64,000 bases of DNA, taken from NCBI RefSeq assembly GCF_018342475.1, contig NZ_JAEMUD010000003.1, positions 124,001 through 188,000 of the forward strand. Reading direction: 5' to 3'. Both the position numbers and the translations under genes were made by a program. This DNA is from Parachlamydia sp. AcF125 (lineage in GTDB: Bacteria; Chlamydiota; Chlamydiia; Chlamydiales; Parachlamydiaceae). Below the pieces are notes generated by a model. The model did no database searches and was not told the origin of the DNA. It worked only from the letters and a program-made list of their open reading frames with translations. Position 1 is the first letter of the stretch. Each line of letters starts with the position of its first letter. This document shows positions 27,484-37,264 of the stretch, one piece after another.

Positions 27484-28380
27484 ATGATCGGAAGAAATGA
27501 TCCCTGCTGGTGTGGGAGTTGGAAAAAATGGAAGAAATGTCATTACCCAGTTGAACGAGGAGACTCTATACAAGCCCTACCTAAGTCGGTTGCAGAACAG
27601 TACTACCATGAATACGATATCATTATCAAAACGGAAGAGCAAATCGCAGGCATTCGTGCCTCTAGCCGCTTGGCTGCTAAGATTCTCGATGCTACCTGTG
27701 CACTTGCTAAGGCAGGAGTTACCACGCAGGAGCTAAACGATTTTGCTGATAGAATGCATCGAGAAGCTGGTGCCATTCCCGCCCCTCTTAATTATGGGCA
27801 CCCCCCTTTTCCGAAAAGCATTTGCACATCTTTAAATGAGGTCATTTGCCATGGAATTCCCAATGACATCCCCCTGCGCGAGGGTGACATTGTCAATATA
27901 GACGTAACTTGCATTTTAAATGGATATTATGGAGATTGCAGCCGCATGGTGGTAATCGGGGGAAAGACAACCCCAGAGCGGCAATTGGTGGTGGATGTGG
28001 CATACGAATGCTTAATGAAAGCTTGTGCAATTTTAAAACCGGGGATATTTATCTCGGATATTGGCAAGGTCATTGAACCTTATGCGATTTCAAGAGGCTG
28101 TTCTGTTGTCAATCAATTCGTCGCACATGGGATAGGAATTGAGTTTCATGAAGGCCCCCAAATCCCCCATTATCAGAATTCGATGCATATCCCCTTAGTT
28201 CCAGGAATGACTTTTACGATTGAACCGATGATCAATGCGGGTGTGCGCGCCGCTGTAGTTGATCGCAATGACCAATGGACAGCGAGGACGAAAGATGGCA
28301 AAGCCAGCGGGCAATGGGAACATACCCTCTTGATTACCCAAACTGGCTATGAAATTTTAACCCCTTGGACACGGGATTAA
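27484..28380 (+). CDS. map: Methionine aminopeptidase with N-terminal SEC-C zinc motif
   Basis: MetAP removes N-terminal methionine from new proteins. The 298-residue protein has an N-terminal SEC-C motif (PCWCGSWKKWKKCH, residues 7-20) before a type I peptidase core: YGHPPFPKSICTSLNEVICHG, the metal ligands in NIDVT and YGDCSRM, His in AHGIGIEFHE, and Glu in FTIEPMIN and QWEHTLL. Chlamydial MetAPs carry this zinc extension. It starts at ATG after AAGG, and ends 4 bases inside the convergent hypothetical gene. Confidence 0.93.
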   Translation: MIGRNDPCWCGSWKKWKKCHYPVERGDSIQALPKSVAEQYYHEYDIIIKTEEQIAGIRASSRLAAKILDATCALAKAGVTTQELNDFADRMHREAGAIPAPLNYGHPPFPKSICTSLNEVICHGIPNDIPLREGDIVNIDVTCILNGYYGDCSRMVVIGGKTTPERQLVVDVAYECLMKACAILKPGIFISDIGKVIEPYAISRGCSVVNQFVAHGIGIEFHEGPQIPHYQNSMHIPLVPGMTFTIEPMINAGVRAAVVDRNDQWTARTKDGKASGQWEHTLLITQTGYEILTPWTRD

Positions 28381-28913
28381 AAAGGAGAGGCATTGCCCCT
28401 CCGACTTTTCATCATTTGTTCTAGAAAGCTATTATTTAGCTCTTCCCCTTGTAAAACAAAGTACATTAAAATAATGCCAAAGCCAAAGGCTGGACTTAAA
28501 GTTGCCGTGAATAGCCCTAGGGCTATCACCGTGGCTTTTTTTAATTGTTTCCAGTAGCGAATCGTTTGTCTATTAAAAGGTTCAAACTTTCCTAGTAATC
28601 CAACTGCAAATAGCGCATTACAAAGCACAACCACCAGCAAAAAAGGAATGGCAACGAGAAGAAATAGGGAAGCAAAAAAAGTGATTGCGCGCAAAACCCA
28701 GGGATAGTGTTTTTTTTCTAATTGATTAATAGAGGAATAAAGCTTTTCTTCCCCGGGATTCTTTCTTATCTCTTCCTGTTCAGCTCCCCTTTGAAGATCT
28801 TCGATATAAATAAATTCAGGGAGTTTTTGAGGAGTCGATCCTCCGGTTTGATGGGGATTGCCCTTTTGCGATGAAGGGTCTTGATTGCCCGATGGAAATT
28901 CATACCGTACCAT
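28377..28913 (-). CDS. Two-helix membrane protein, unknown function
   Basis: A 178-residue protein with a polar, Gln/Pro/Gly-rich N terminus (1-70), two hydrophobic segments (about 78-105 and 125-155) and a basic C terminus. I recognise no family. The layout of two close hydrophobic stretches resembles chlamydial inclusion-membrane proteins, but here they are separated by about 25 residues, so that is only a suggestion. It ends overlapping the convergent map gene. Confidence 0.65.
   Translation of the reverse strand: MVRYEFPSGNQDPSSQKGNPHQTGGSTPQKLPEFIYIEDLQRGAEQEEIRKNPGEEKLYSSINQLEKKHYPWVLRAITFFASLFLLVAIPFLLVVVLCNALFAVGLLGKFEPFNRQTIRYWKQLKKATVIALGLFTATLSPAFGFGIILMYFVLQGEELNNSFLEQMMKSRRGNASPF
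28384..28402. terminator. Hairpin at the map/178-residue gene junction
   Basis: GGAG-A-GGC and GCC-C-CTCC form a 7-pair stem with one mismatch and a 3-base loop just after the map stop, followed on the plus strand by GACTTTTC. It falls within the 3' end of the convergent gene, so it may be a real terminator for map or a coincidence of coding sequence. Confidence 0.35.
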
Positions 28914-28947
28914 AAAGCGCCTCGGAAAGTTAAAAGTTAGAAATTCT

Positions 28948-30351
28948 CTATACTTTACTCTTTAAGCGGATTTTATTCACTCCATTTAATGCCGCCACAC
29001 GATATCCCTCTGCATAGGTGGGATAATTAAATACATGATCGATGAAATAATCGATACGCGCTCTAAAACTCATGGCTATTTGCCCAATATGAATGACCTC
29101 TGTTGCACTTCGCCCAATGACATGCACTCCTAAAATTTCTAAAGTCTCGGCGTGAAATAAAATTTTAAACATTCCCGTATTGCTACCTGCAATATGGCTG
29201 CGGGCGATTTCGTAATAATAAGCCCGCCCCACTTCATAGTGAAATCCCATTCTCTTTAATTGCTCTTCTGTATAACCACAACTTGAAATCTCAGGAATGG
29301 TGTAAATGCCAATAGGATAAACAGCTGGAAAATAATGGGTTTGCACCCCACACGCATGTAGGGCAGCCAAACGCCCTTGTTCCATGCTGGTAGAAGCCAA
29401 GCACGGTCCCCCAATGACGTCTCCTATCGCATAAATATGAGCTGCTTCTGTTTGAAAAAGAGAATTAACAGGAATATATCCTTGCCCATTTAACTTAAGG
29501 CCGGCATTTTCTATCCCCAAAGTATCCACATTTGCTTTTCTTCCCAAAGCGTAAAGTAAACAGTCAGCTTTACAGACTGTGCCATCCTTGAACTTAACCT
29601 CAGCCTTATCATCCACTCGGGAAATTTGTTCTGGTTCTTTCCGCCCCATAAATTTTAGGCCGATATCTGTTAAAGCCGTTTGTAAATGAGTTCCTATTTC
29701 AGCATCCACGAACGGAAGAATATGTTCTTTTTTATCGATAATCGTCACTTCCGTTCCTAAGGCCGCAAAAAAACTGGCATATTCAGATCCAATAATTCCT
29801 CCGCCTAAAACAATCATGGTTTTAGGAACACGGTCTAAGCCTAGCAAGCGGGTAGAATCTAGTATCACCTCATCATCAAAAGGGACTTCGGGTGGATTGC
29901 GAGGTTGGGAGCCTGTAGCAATCATAAACTTTTCGGCTTTAATATGATACAATTGACGAAATTCAGCATCCGTGATAGTCATCCGATTGGAAGCTTCAAA
30001 ATAAGCATTGCCCTGGATGAACCGGATGTTATTTTTTTTAAATTGCCTTTGCAACATATGCTTTTCTTCGTCAATAACTTTAAAAAGCCGGTTATTTAAG
30101 TCATGAATGGAAACTTCGTGAATGAAACTTGCATCCCCGTAAAAACTGCGTTCATGGTAGCCAGTTAAATCGATAATCGCTTCCCGTAAAGTTTTAGAAG
30201 GAATGGTGCCAGAGAACAAACAATTTCCGCCTGGCTCAGGAAGCTTTTCAATGACCACCACTTTTTTTCCCAGCTTAGCAGCTTGAATCGCGGCTTTTTG
30301 TCCTGCAGGCCCAGCTCCAATCACAGCAAGCTCCACATTCATCTGTTCCAT
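28948..30351 (-). CDS. sthA: Soluble pyridine nucleotide transhydrogenase
   Basis: SthA moves reducing equivalents between NADPH and NADH. The flavoprotein has about 467 residues: N-terminal FAD motif LAVIGAGPAGQKAAIQAAK, then NCLFSGTIPSKTLREA, where only one cysteine of the usual CxxxxC redox pair remains (the second is Thr, as in known transhydrogenases), a second nucleotide motif LGGGIIGSEYASFFAALG, and ATEVIHIGQIAMS near the C terminus. The frame opens from 30435, but I prefer the ATG at 30351, with AGGA 8 bases upstream and the family start just after. The 30342 ATG is also possible. Confidence 0.9.
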   Translation of the reverse strand: MEQMNVELAVIGAGPAGQKAAIQAAKLGKKVVVIEKLPEPGGNCLFSGTIPSKTLREAIIDLTGYHERSFYGDASFIHEVSIHDLNNRLFKVIDEEKHMLQRQFKKNNIRFIQGNAYFEASNRMTITDAEFRQLYHIKAEKFMIATGSQPRNPPEVPFDDEVILDSTRLLGLDRVPKTMIVLGGGIIGSEYASFFAALGTEVTIIDKKEHILPFVDAEIGTHLQTALTDIGLKFMGRKEPEQISRVDDKAEVKFKDGTVCKADCLLYALGRKANVDTLGIENAGLKLNGQGYIPVNSLFQTEAAHIYAIGDVIGGPCLASTSMEQGRLAALHACGVQTHYFPAVYPIGIYTIPEISSCGYTEEQLKRMGFHYEVGRAYYYEIARSHIAGSNTGMFKILFHAETLEILGVHVIGRSATEVIHIGQIAMSFRARIDYFIDHVFNYPTYAEGYRVAALNGVNKIRLKSKV

Positions 30352-30539
30352 ATTCCTATTCCTGTTGTGGAAATGTTCGAACCACCACCAAAAGTTGCAG
30401 CCATTCATGCCCTTGGTATAATCGTGATCATCCACATTCAGTTTTAATCTTCAAGTTTTTTTTATATATTTTGCTATATCGCATATTCTCCTCTTTGTTA
30501 TAATAAAATTAGAGAAAAATGGTTGAGCGAGGAGAGCAA

Positions 30540-30971
30540 ATGGCTAAGACAAACTTTACAAAAGTTGAAGAAGCACTAACCGAGGGGTTGCGCCAAATGA
30601 CAATTAGCAAGCTCTTAAAGGAAACGGAGGAAAGTAGCACCCCAAAACAAAAGCAAGCTAAAGACGCTCTTTCTCTTTTAGTGGCATCCCTGCGCCATGA
30701 GTTCGGCTGGTTTGCCAAAAAAGACCCTTATTTTATTCCCAAGCTAAAAGTTGAAAAGGAGCGCATTAAGCAACTGTTTAAGCAAAGAGAACCTTATACT
30801 CAAGAGCAGATAGCGGAACTAAAAGATTTAAAAACCAAGATTGAAGCGTACAAACAAAGCGTAGCTGCAGAAGATTCAAGCTCTGAAAACGAGCGTATTG
30901 TTGAAACAGAATTAAAGCGGCAAAAAACAAAACGTTTTAATATTCGGGATAAATGGCTACCTTTACACTAG
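30540..30971 (+). CDS. Hypothetical helical protein
   Basis: About 143 residues, hydrophilic, rich in Lys and Glu and predicted mostly helical, with no signal peptide or membrane segment. A GAGGAGAG ribosome site just before the ATG at 30540 sets the start in preference to an earlier ATG. I do not recognise the family. It is convergent with rpmB and shares a strong terminator with it. Confidence 0.7.
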   Translation: MAKTNFTKVEEALTEGLRQMTISKLLKETEESSTPKQKQAKDALSLLVASLRHEFGWFAKKDPYFIPKLKVEKERIKQLFKQREPYTQEQIAELKDLKTKIEAYKQSVAAEDSSSENERIVETELKRQKTKRFNIRDKWLPLH

Positions 30972-30990
30972 AGCCGAGCAAAGCTCGGCT
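30972..30990. terminator. Bidirectional terminator between hypothetical gene and rpmB
   Basis: A perfect 8-base-pair stem AGCCGAGC / GCTCGGCT with a 3-base AAA loop begins right after the upstream stop codon, followed on the plus strand by TTAGTATT. It lies between two convergent genes and probably serves both. Confidence 0.75.
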
Positions 30991-30996
30991 TTAGTA

Positions 30997-31281
30997 TTAG
31001 CTAGCTTTATGCTGAGCGCGCAATTGCCGAACATACGCAGCAACTCCGCCTTCTTTCTTCTCAAGAGTGCGTAAGCCTGCAATAGAGAGATTGGGAATGC
31101 TAACAAACCGATTTTCCTCTGCAAGCCACAATTTACGGTCGGCTAGATTTGCTTTAAAGCGACGTTTTGTCTTGCCAGTCACTTTAAGACCAATCCCTTT
31201 TTTCTTTTTCGCAATTCCACGAATAGCGTATTTATATCCGCGCGTTGTTTTTTTTCCAGTTACTGGACAAACCTTAGACAT
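30997..31281 (-). CDS. rpmB: 50S ribosomal protein L28
   Basis: A 94-residue L28 starting [19 protein letters not shown], with the usual [14 protein letters not shown] and a C-terminal [16 protein letters not shown]. The frame opens 24 codons earlier, but the ATG at 31281 has CTGGAGATTTTC before it and matches the family start. It is transcribed alone and ends at the shared hairpin. Confidence 0.95.
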   Translation of the reverse strand: MSKVCPVTGKKTTRGYKYAIRGIAKKKKGIGLKVTGKTKRRFKANLADRKLWLAEENRFVSIPNLSIAGLRTLEKKEGGVAAYVRQLRAQHKAS

Positions 31282-32062
31282 GAAAATCTCCAGAATAATA
31301 GCGTATTTTATATGTAAAGAGCGTAGTGTAACATAAAGACTCTTAGCAAACAAGTAGTTTTGTTAAGAGAAGCAAACAAAGGGCTAATCTTTCCTCCGAC
31401 GCTTATCACCTTTTCCATTTCTTTAGAATCTATCTCGCGGAGCTCGAAAATTCTATCCTATCGCTTAGCCACGCCCCTTCAACTTTCCGAGTAGCTATAC
31501 TCGCACCGCAGGCAATTGCAGCAATAAAGAGAAGGTACCCTGGTTTACTTGCCATTAGCTTGGCAACCGCTTCGGCATCGCGAAAATAATAACTTCAAAA
31601 TAAAGGGAAGTCAGATCCCGTTCCCTCTTAAATTTGCTATCAAAGCCAACTTATCGAATCTAGTAAATAAAATGTTAGAAGCTTTTTTGGAAGCTTGAAT
31701 AACCCTTATTCTTTCCCTCACCTGATTAAGAACGTGCTTTTTTCCTACCCCGCTACTGAGGACCTTTGTTATTTTAAGGCTTTCTACAATTTTTCCGTGT
31801 TCATGCTTTGTGACAATAGTTCGCCTGCCTAATTAATTGCGTGCAATTTAGAGATAGAAACTGCTACCCCCTACCGGTTAATTTCAATTGGATAACAACT
31901 CCGGAGTCCCCATTTAATCGAATCAAACAGGCTCAGCAAAACAAAATTAGAAATCAAAACAATTCTAAAGCTAAAGGCCTCTCAAAACAAAAAAACTACA
32001 GAGCAAATGCAATTCCTGCTTGCCCTGTAGCTTAAATTAACTTGAGCCTTTCGGCCTACCAT
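31282..32062. other. Gap between rpmB and the large effector gene, with possible coding remnants
   Basis: The rpmB promoter should be at the left. Two minus-strand open stretches could be remnants. One at 31611-31832 (73 codons, no start codon) reads KHEHGKIVESLKITKVL then GKKHVLNQVRERIRV. The other, at 31430-31555, reads MASKPGYLLFIAAIACGAS. Neither has a recognised family, a ribosome site or much statistical weight. The terminator at 31996-32030 is listed separately. Confidence 0.35.
31996..32030 (-). terminator. Intrinsic terminator of the 949-residue protein gene
   Basis: CTACAG-A-GCAA and TTGC-C-CTGTAG pair over 10 positions with one mismatch. Read on the minus strand, the stem is followed at once by a run of T (TTTTTTTG). 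It lies 33 bases downstream of the minus-strand stop at 32063. Confidence 0.8.
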
Positions 32063-34912
32063 CTACATGCGCTGCCATTCGGAAAGATCCTCGTCGTCGT
32101 CAGACTCATCCCAGAAAGTACTTCTTTCTAGGCTACCTTCTTCCATAAATCGACTTGGAATTTGTGAGGGCTGATCGAAGTTAATTTTAGATTCCTTCAT
32201 TAAGTTTTTAATTTCGTCAATAAAGGATGTTTTTTTAGTCCCTTTTTTTGATCCAGCCTCTTCTAATTCTTTTGCGAGTCTTTCTAATCTTGCTAAATTA
32301 CTTAACAATTTTTCTTGATTTTTCTTCAGTTGATTCGACTTTTCAACTAATTCTGCCATTTTGTTTTTCAGAACATCTTGGCTGTCTAAGTATTTCTTTA
32401 AGGTCGGCAGCTTTTCTTCAAAACTCCCCAATGATCTCCACAAGGCAATTCCCTCTCCTTGTAGCTTCTTTTCGTTACGCTGCTTAGTATTTAAGGTTTT
32501 TTCAAATTGTTCAAAATTTTCTTTAAGTTCCTTAAATGAATTCACTACTAAAGGGGTAAATTGATCAAGCGCTCTACCTTCGTCTAAAAAAGCTTGGTTG
32601 TTTAAAAAAGGGCTTACCACATTTAAAGTTTCTTCTACGATAGAGGAAGACAGGCTTCGGCTTGAGCTTAGATCCTGCTCGGTTAGACTTTCTTCGAGCA
32701 GGCTTGCATCTATCCTTAAGTCAGCTCGGCGTTTTAACACACGTTCTAGCAAATGTTGACCAGATTCTTCTTTGTTTTTAGCAAATTTCTCTTCTTGTTG
32801 TTTTAATTCCTCTTGCTGAGCTGCGAGCTTTGCACGTTGCTCAGCAGAGAGTGCTTCTAGACGGGCATTTTCTTCTTCTTTAGCTTGTTTTTCTGCTTTA
32901 ATCTTTTCATTGATTTTTCTCTCTCGTTCATCAGCTTCCTGCTCCAACTGTGGGTTTGCTCGCCTGAATATTGCCTCCCTAAGTTGTTGATCCGCCTCCA
33001 TTGTCTGCCTAGAAGCTGCCGGTTTACCCTTATTAAGGAAAGCTGGCGCGGGTGGAACCTGGCTTACAGGCGATGGTGCAGGAGAGAGAGGGGGAGGAGG
33101 CGGAACCTCATCAACAGGCTCGGGCCCCGCTAACACTTCAATAGGAAATCCTAAACCTTGATAAATTGAAAAATGCTTTTCTTTTTTAAAGGCCTTTAAT
33201 AAAGCCAAAATCTCTTCAGACTCACCTGTGAGAGCAGAAAAATCCTCTTGCGTGATTTCTGTTTTAAGTTTTTTTATAATCTCAGTTGCTCGGCCTTTTT
33301 GTCCTTCACATAAGTAGAGAGAAGATAGGTGCAGCATTGCGGCCGGATGATTGAGTTCTGCGGCACGCGCATACCATCTTTTAGCCTCTTGTAAGCTATC
33401 TTTACTAGGCGCTGCTAGAACTACTTTTTCTTTTGCATACATTTTGCCTATTTCATAGATCGCCTTAGAATCTTCTGAATTTAAAATCCTTTCTGCATAG
33501 TCGTCTAAATCACTCCCATTATTGCTTTGCATAAAGGCCTGCAAATCCATGAAATTACCTTGCATTAGCTCTTCGCGCTTCTTTTTTTCAAGCATGAAAA
33601 GCTCAACCAAAGCGGGAAGATAGCTTAATTGGCCTGCAGATTGTAAACATTCATTTGCTAAATGCTTTATGTACTCGCTAACATTAATTTGAGGCGTCTC
33701 ATAGGGATTTAAAAGCTCATATACTTTAAAGAATAAGATGGGGCTTTTTCTTTCCTTAATTAAAGTCACTATTTCAGAAAATTTTTCTCTTATAACCCTA
33801 TCCTCTAAATAGAAAGTTTCCTCTAATTCTTTTAGCCGCGCAGAAATTTCAGTTAAAATTTGCCCCTCACTCCACTCTTGGCGAAGATCCCTTTTTTCAA
33901 CTTTGATGGTTGGAGGGACTTCTGTTGAAGAAGTGCTCATCAGCTGGGGAGTTTGATCCTGCTCAGTTTCCCGCGGCGTGGGAGAAGAGGCATCCTCAAC
34001 CGGCTGCTCTGCCATCCCTGCTGCGGGTTTACTCCTCACATACGGGTTTAAATTTAAAGCTCGCATGCTTAGTGGCTCATAGGGTTGCTGTTTGAGAAAC
34101 GGCGCATGCCTTAAATCTTCTGATGATTTGCTGCGTCTAAAATGGCGCTCCGGCAAAGACGGCTCACTTCCTTGGCTTGAAGATCCAGATTGCGTATCTT
34201 CTCCTGCTGCAAGATCTTTCCCTTCCTTATGGCTAGCTTCATCCTCTTCTCCAATGAGGGTGGAGGAATCAGTTCCTGAAGAGGAAAAAGATGAGGAACC
34301 AGTATCGTTCGGCTCATCCTCTTCTTCCGCTCGCTGAGTAGGATCATGGATGTGACTTTGAGGACCACTTGGCGGAATGTCAGGAGACGGGTTGCCAGCT
34401 TTTTCTGAAGCTGCACCAGGGGTTCCCCCCTTTCCTTTGGAGTTCTGATCATATCCATGGATCCATTTATTCTTGGACTCTAAGGACTTATACTCTTTTT
34501 TATGGGATAAATAAAAATTTTCAACCGCTTTGTCTATCTTCTCTTTTTCCGTTGCCTTGATCAGATTTTGAAAGTTTCTATTATCCTTTTTGTTTTGGTT
34601 GATCCCTACCCGCTTGGCTAGATCTTCTATTTTTTTAAGCCTATCTGGCGAGAGTGCCCCTTCTTGTTTCCCATAGGCAATGAAATGCAAGGCGCGCAGC
34701 CGAACCAACTTCTTCATGTCTCTATAAAAAAAATAAAATAGGCTTTTAAAAAAACCTACTTCTTGAAGAGTACCGTCTTTTTTTACAATAAGAGAGCCGA
34801 ACAGTTTTCTTTTGGAAAATTTATCCAAATCTTGCCGATAATTTGCCTCGCGACAATTTTTTTTTGGATAGATAGCGTTAAATTTATAGTCCCCGTAATT
34901 AAAAGTAGCCAT
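32063..34912 (-). CDS. Large coiled-coil, proline-rich protein with TPR/Sel1-like segment
   Basis: 949 residues, no signal peptide. The N terminus (1-80) is basic, with a hydrophobic stretch LFYFFY near 58-63. Residues about 155-330 are low-complexity Ser/Gly/Asp/Glu (disordered). Around 477-545 is a Sel1/TPR-like pair (YEIGKMYAKEKV; AKRWYARAAELNHPAAMLHL). A proline block VPPPPPLSPAPS lies near 605. A long Lys/Glu coiled coil runs from about 650 to 715, with more helix towards 900, and the end is acidic. Proline blocks plus coiled coils and disorder suit a secreted host-interacting effector such as an actin organiser. The function is not known. It has its own terminator. Confidence 0.6.
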   Translation of the reverse strand: MATFNYGDYKFNAIYPKKNCREANYRQDLDKFSKRKLFGSLIVKKDGTLQEVGFFKSLFYFFYRDMKKLVRLRALHFIAYGKQEGALSPDRLKKIEDLAKRVGINQNKKDNRNFQNLIKATEKEKIDKAVENFYLSHKKEYKSLESKNKWIHGYDQNSKGKGGTPGAASEKAGNPSPDIPPSGPQSHIHDPTQRAEEEDEPNDTGSSSFSSSGTDSSTLIGEEDEASHKEGKDLAAGEDTQSGSSSQGSEPSLPERHFRRSKSSEDLRHAPFLKQQPYEPLSMRALNLNPYVRSKPAAGMAEQPVEDASSPTPRETEQDQTPQLMSTSSTEVPPTIKVEKRDLRQEWSEGQILTEISARLKELEETFYLEDRVIREKFSEIVTLIKERKSPILFFKVYELLNPYETPQINVSEYIKHLANECLQSAGQLSYLPALVELFMLEKKKREELMQGNFMDLQAFMQSNNGSDLDDYAERILNSEDSKAIYEIGKMYAKEKVVLAAPSKDSLQEAKRWYARAAELNHPAAMLHLSSLYLCEGQKGRATEIIKKLKTEITQEDFSALTGESEEILALLKAFKKEKHFSIYQGLGFPIEVLAGPEPVDEVPPPPPLSPAPSPVSQVPPAPAFLNKGKPAASRQTMEADQQLREAIFRRANPQLEQEADERERKINEKIKAEKQAKEEENARLEALSAEQRAKLAAQQEELKQQEEKFAKNKEESGQHLLERVLKRRADLRIDASLLEESLTEQDLSSSRSLSSSIVEETLNVVSPFLNNQAFLDEGRALDQFTPLVVNSFKELKENFEQFEKTLNTKQRNEKKLQGEGIALWRSLGSFEEKLPTLKKYLDSQDVLKNKMAELVEKSNQLKKNQEKLLSNLARLERLAKELEEAGSKKGTKKTSFIDEIKNLMKESKINFDQPSQIPSRFMEEGSLERSTFWDESDDDEDLSEWQRM

Positions 34913-35174
34913 AGAAAAATCCTTTAAAAAGACCCATTACGTTTAGACAAATTTCAAATAAGAATGCATGGAACATGCCAAATTTGTAGCAAAAAATTTA
35001 TGATTACGTAATAGGATATCATTTACTAATCTAGCTTGCAATCATAAAAATAAACATACAAAACAAAGCGATTTTATTTTTTGTGGGTTTTTTGAGAAAA
35101 AGCTTCAGATCAAGATCGGGGAATTTTTAAAACTCGAGGGAAGAGGGATAAAGAGAAAGGATAAAAGACGATCG

Positions 35175-35197
35175 AGCTGAGAAAAAATTTCTCAGCT
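35175..35197 (-). terminator. Intrinsic terminator of the metG operon
   Basis: A perfect 10-base-pair stem AGCTGAGAAA / TTTCTCAGCT with a 3-base loop lies just downstream of the metG stop (35208, minus strand), with TTTT shortly beyond on the minus strand. It marks the operon end. Confidence 0.7.
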
Positions 35198-35207
35198 TCT
35201 TCTAGGA

Positions 35208-37250
35208 TTAGGAGACCACGCTGCCTGGCGCTAAATTTGCGATAGAAAGCACTTCGAGTGAATCGTGCCCTTGGCCAGCTAAAACCATCCCTTGGCTTTC
35301 AATTCCCATCAAAGTGGCAGGCTTCAGATTTGCCACAACCACGATTTTTTTCCCAACGAGCTCCTCTGGTTTATAAGCCAAGTGAATGCCAGAGACAATG
35401 GTTCTTTTTTCAAATCCCAGATCGATAGATAGCTTAAGCAGTTTTTTACTTTTAGGCACAGGCACAGCCTCGATGATTTGCCCCACTCGCAAATCAAGTT
35501 TTTGAAAATCCTCAATCCCAATCGATTCTTTGAGAGAGCTAAACTCTTGTGGTTTTGGAGCAATAATAGCTGTGGCGGGTTTCAATTTCTCCATTTCCTG
35601 CTGAATCTGCTCATTTTCAATTTTTTGAAATAAAATTTGCGGCTGTTCTAAAAGCTGCCCCGTTGGAAGAGGAGCCTGAGTAATGAGATTCCACTCCTGC
35701 TCACTTAGCGCAGAGCTATACCCTACCATTTTCCAAATCCGCTCAGCTGAGGTGGGAATAATAGGAAAGGAAATAAGAGCTAAAAGCTTTAAAGATTCTA
35801 AACAGCAAGCGATGGTTGTTTCCATCCTCTCTCGAGTCGATTCTTCACGCGCATCTTGCCAAGGTTTTTTTGCATCAAAATAGACATTTCCCAGCTGGGC
35901 GAGTTCCATAATCAACTGACTCGCTCGGCGTAACTTAAAAGTTTCATAGCTTTGCGCAGCCTCAGCAACTAAACGTTGCATATTATCCAAAAATTCTAAA
36001 TCAAGCGGCTGCAAATCGCTTTTGTTAGGTACGCGTCCTCCACATTGCTTATGAGCAAACACGAGCACGCGGTTGACAAGATTTCCATATTTGCCGAGCA
36101 ACTCAATGTTGCAGCGCTGTTGAAAATCTTTCCAAGTAAATTCTGAATCAGATGTTTCAGGGGCATTGGCTGCGATGGTGTAGCGAATTTGGTCGGCCGT
36201 GTACCTTTGAAAAAAGTCCTCCAAATCGATATACCACCCCTCCGATTTGCTGAATTGCTTTCCTTCTAAATTATAAAATTCATTAGCAGGCAGCTCATCG
36301 ACTAACTTATAAGGTTGGTTTTGCCCCATGGTCATGGCGGGGAAAATCGCAGCATGAAAGGGAATATTGTCTTTTCCAATAAAATGCACAAGTTGCGTGG
36401 CTGGCTCACACCAATACTCTTTCCAAGCTTCCGGCGCGCCTTGCAACTCGGCCCACTCTTTGGTAGCTGAAATATAGCCAATCGGAGCGTCAAACCACAC
36501 ATATAAAACTTTTCCTTCCGTATTGGGCAAAGGAATGGGAACACCCCAAGTAGAATCGCGTGTAATCGCCCTTGCATGAAGATCTTGAATGTATCCTTTT
36601 GCAAAATTGATCACATTGGGTTTCCAATTTTTAGTTTCGCTCCACTCTAAAAGGCGTTCTTTAAAGCGATCGAGAAGCAAAAACCAATGTTTGGTAGGTT
36701 TTAAAACGAGAGAAGCACCTGTCAGTTTAGAGCGTGGATGTTTTAAATCGGTCGCTTCATAGCTAGCGCCACATTTTGTACATTCATCCCCCCGAGCATT
36801 CTCATAGCCACACCGAGGGCAATTTCCTACCACATACCTATCTGCTAAAAAACGGGAGTCTGTCTCAGAATAAAGTTGCTCCGTGGTTCTTTCTTCAATA
36901 TACCCATTGGCTAATAAGTCTAAAAAGTATTGGTGGACGGTTTCAGCATGCCCTTTCCAGGTTGTCCGGGAATAATGATTAAAAGAAAAATTGAGTTTTT
37001 TAAAGAGGTTTAAATTAATTTCATGAAATAGATCGACATGTTCTTTAGGAGTTCTTCCCGCAATTTCGGCGCTCATAGTAATGGCCACCCCATATTCATC
37101 CGAACCGCAAATATATAAGACTTGGTTTTTTTGGAGGCGTTGGAAGCGGGAATAACAATCCCCTGGTAGATAAGCACCGGCAATGTGACCAAAATGCAGA
37201 GGGCCGTTTGCATAAGGAAGCGCAGAGGTAACAAGTATTTTTTTTGTCAT
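35208..37250 (-). CDS. metG: Methionyl-tRNA synthetase
   Basis: A 680-residue class I synthetase that charges tRNA with methionine. It has the HIGH-type motif in PYANGPLHFGH, the zinc knuckle CPRC...CTKC, the KMSKS variant KQFSKSEG, and a C-terminal tRNA-binding OB domain (LDLRVGQIIEAVPVPKSKKL). The length fits the two-domain type. It is the last gene of the yicC-gmk operon and lies 15 bases after the small membrane-protein gene. Confidence 0.95.
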   Translation of the reverse strand: MTKKILVTSALPYANGPLHFGHIAGAYLPGDCYSRFQRLQKNQVLYICGSDEYGVAITMSAEIAGRTPKEHVDLFHEINLNLFKKLNFSFNHYSRTTWKGHAETVHQYFLDLLANGYIEERTTEQLYSETDSRFLADRYVVGNCPRCGYENARGDECTKCGASYEATDLKHPRSKLTGASLVLKPTKHWFLLLDRFKERLLEWSETKNWKPNVINFAKGYIQDLHARAITRDSTWGVPIPLPNTEGKVLYVWFDAPIGYISATKEWAELQGAPEAWKEYWCEPATQLVHFIGKDNIPFHAAIFPAMTMGQNQPYKLVDELPANEFYNLEGKQFSKSEGWYIDLEDFFQRYTADQIRYTIAANAPETSDSEFTWKDFQQRCNIELLGKYGNLVNRVLVFAHKQCGGRVPNKSDLQPLDLEFLDNMQRLVAEAAQSYETFKLRRASQLIMELAQLGNVYFDAKKPWQDAREESTRERMETTIACCLESLKLLALISFPIIPTSAERIWKMVGYSSALSEQEWNLITQAPLPTGQLLEQPQILFQKIENEQIQQEMEKLKPATAIIAPKPQEFSSLKESIGIEDFQKLDLRVGQIIEAVPVPKSKKLLKLSIDLGFEKRTIVSGIHLAYKPEELVGKKIVVVANLKPATLMGIESQGMVLAGQGHDSLEVLSIANLAPGSVVS

Positions 37251-37264
37251 ATTTATTTTACAGG

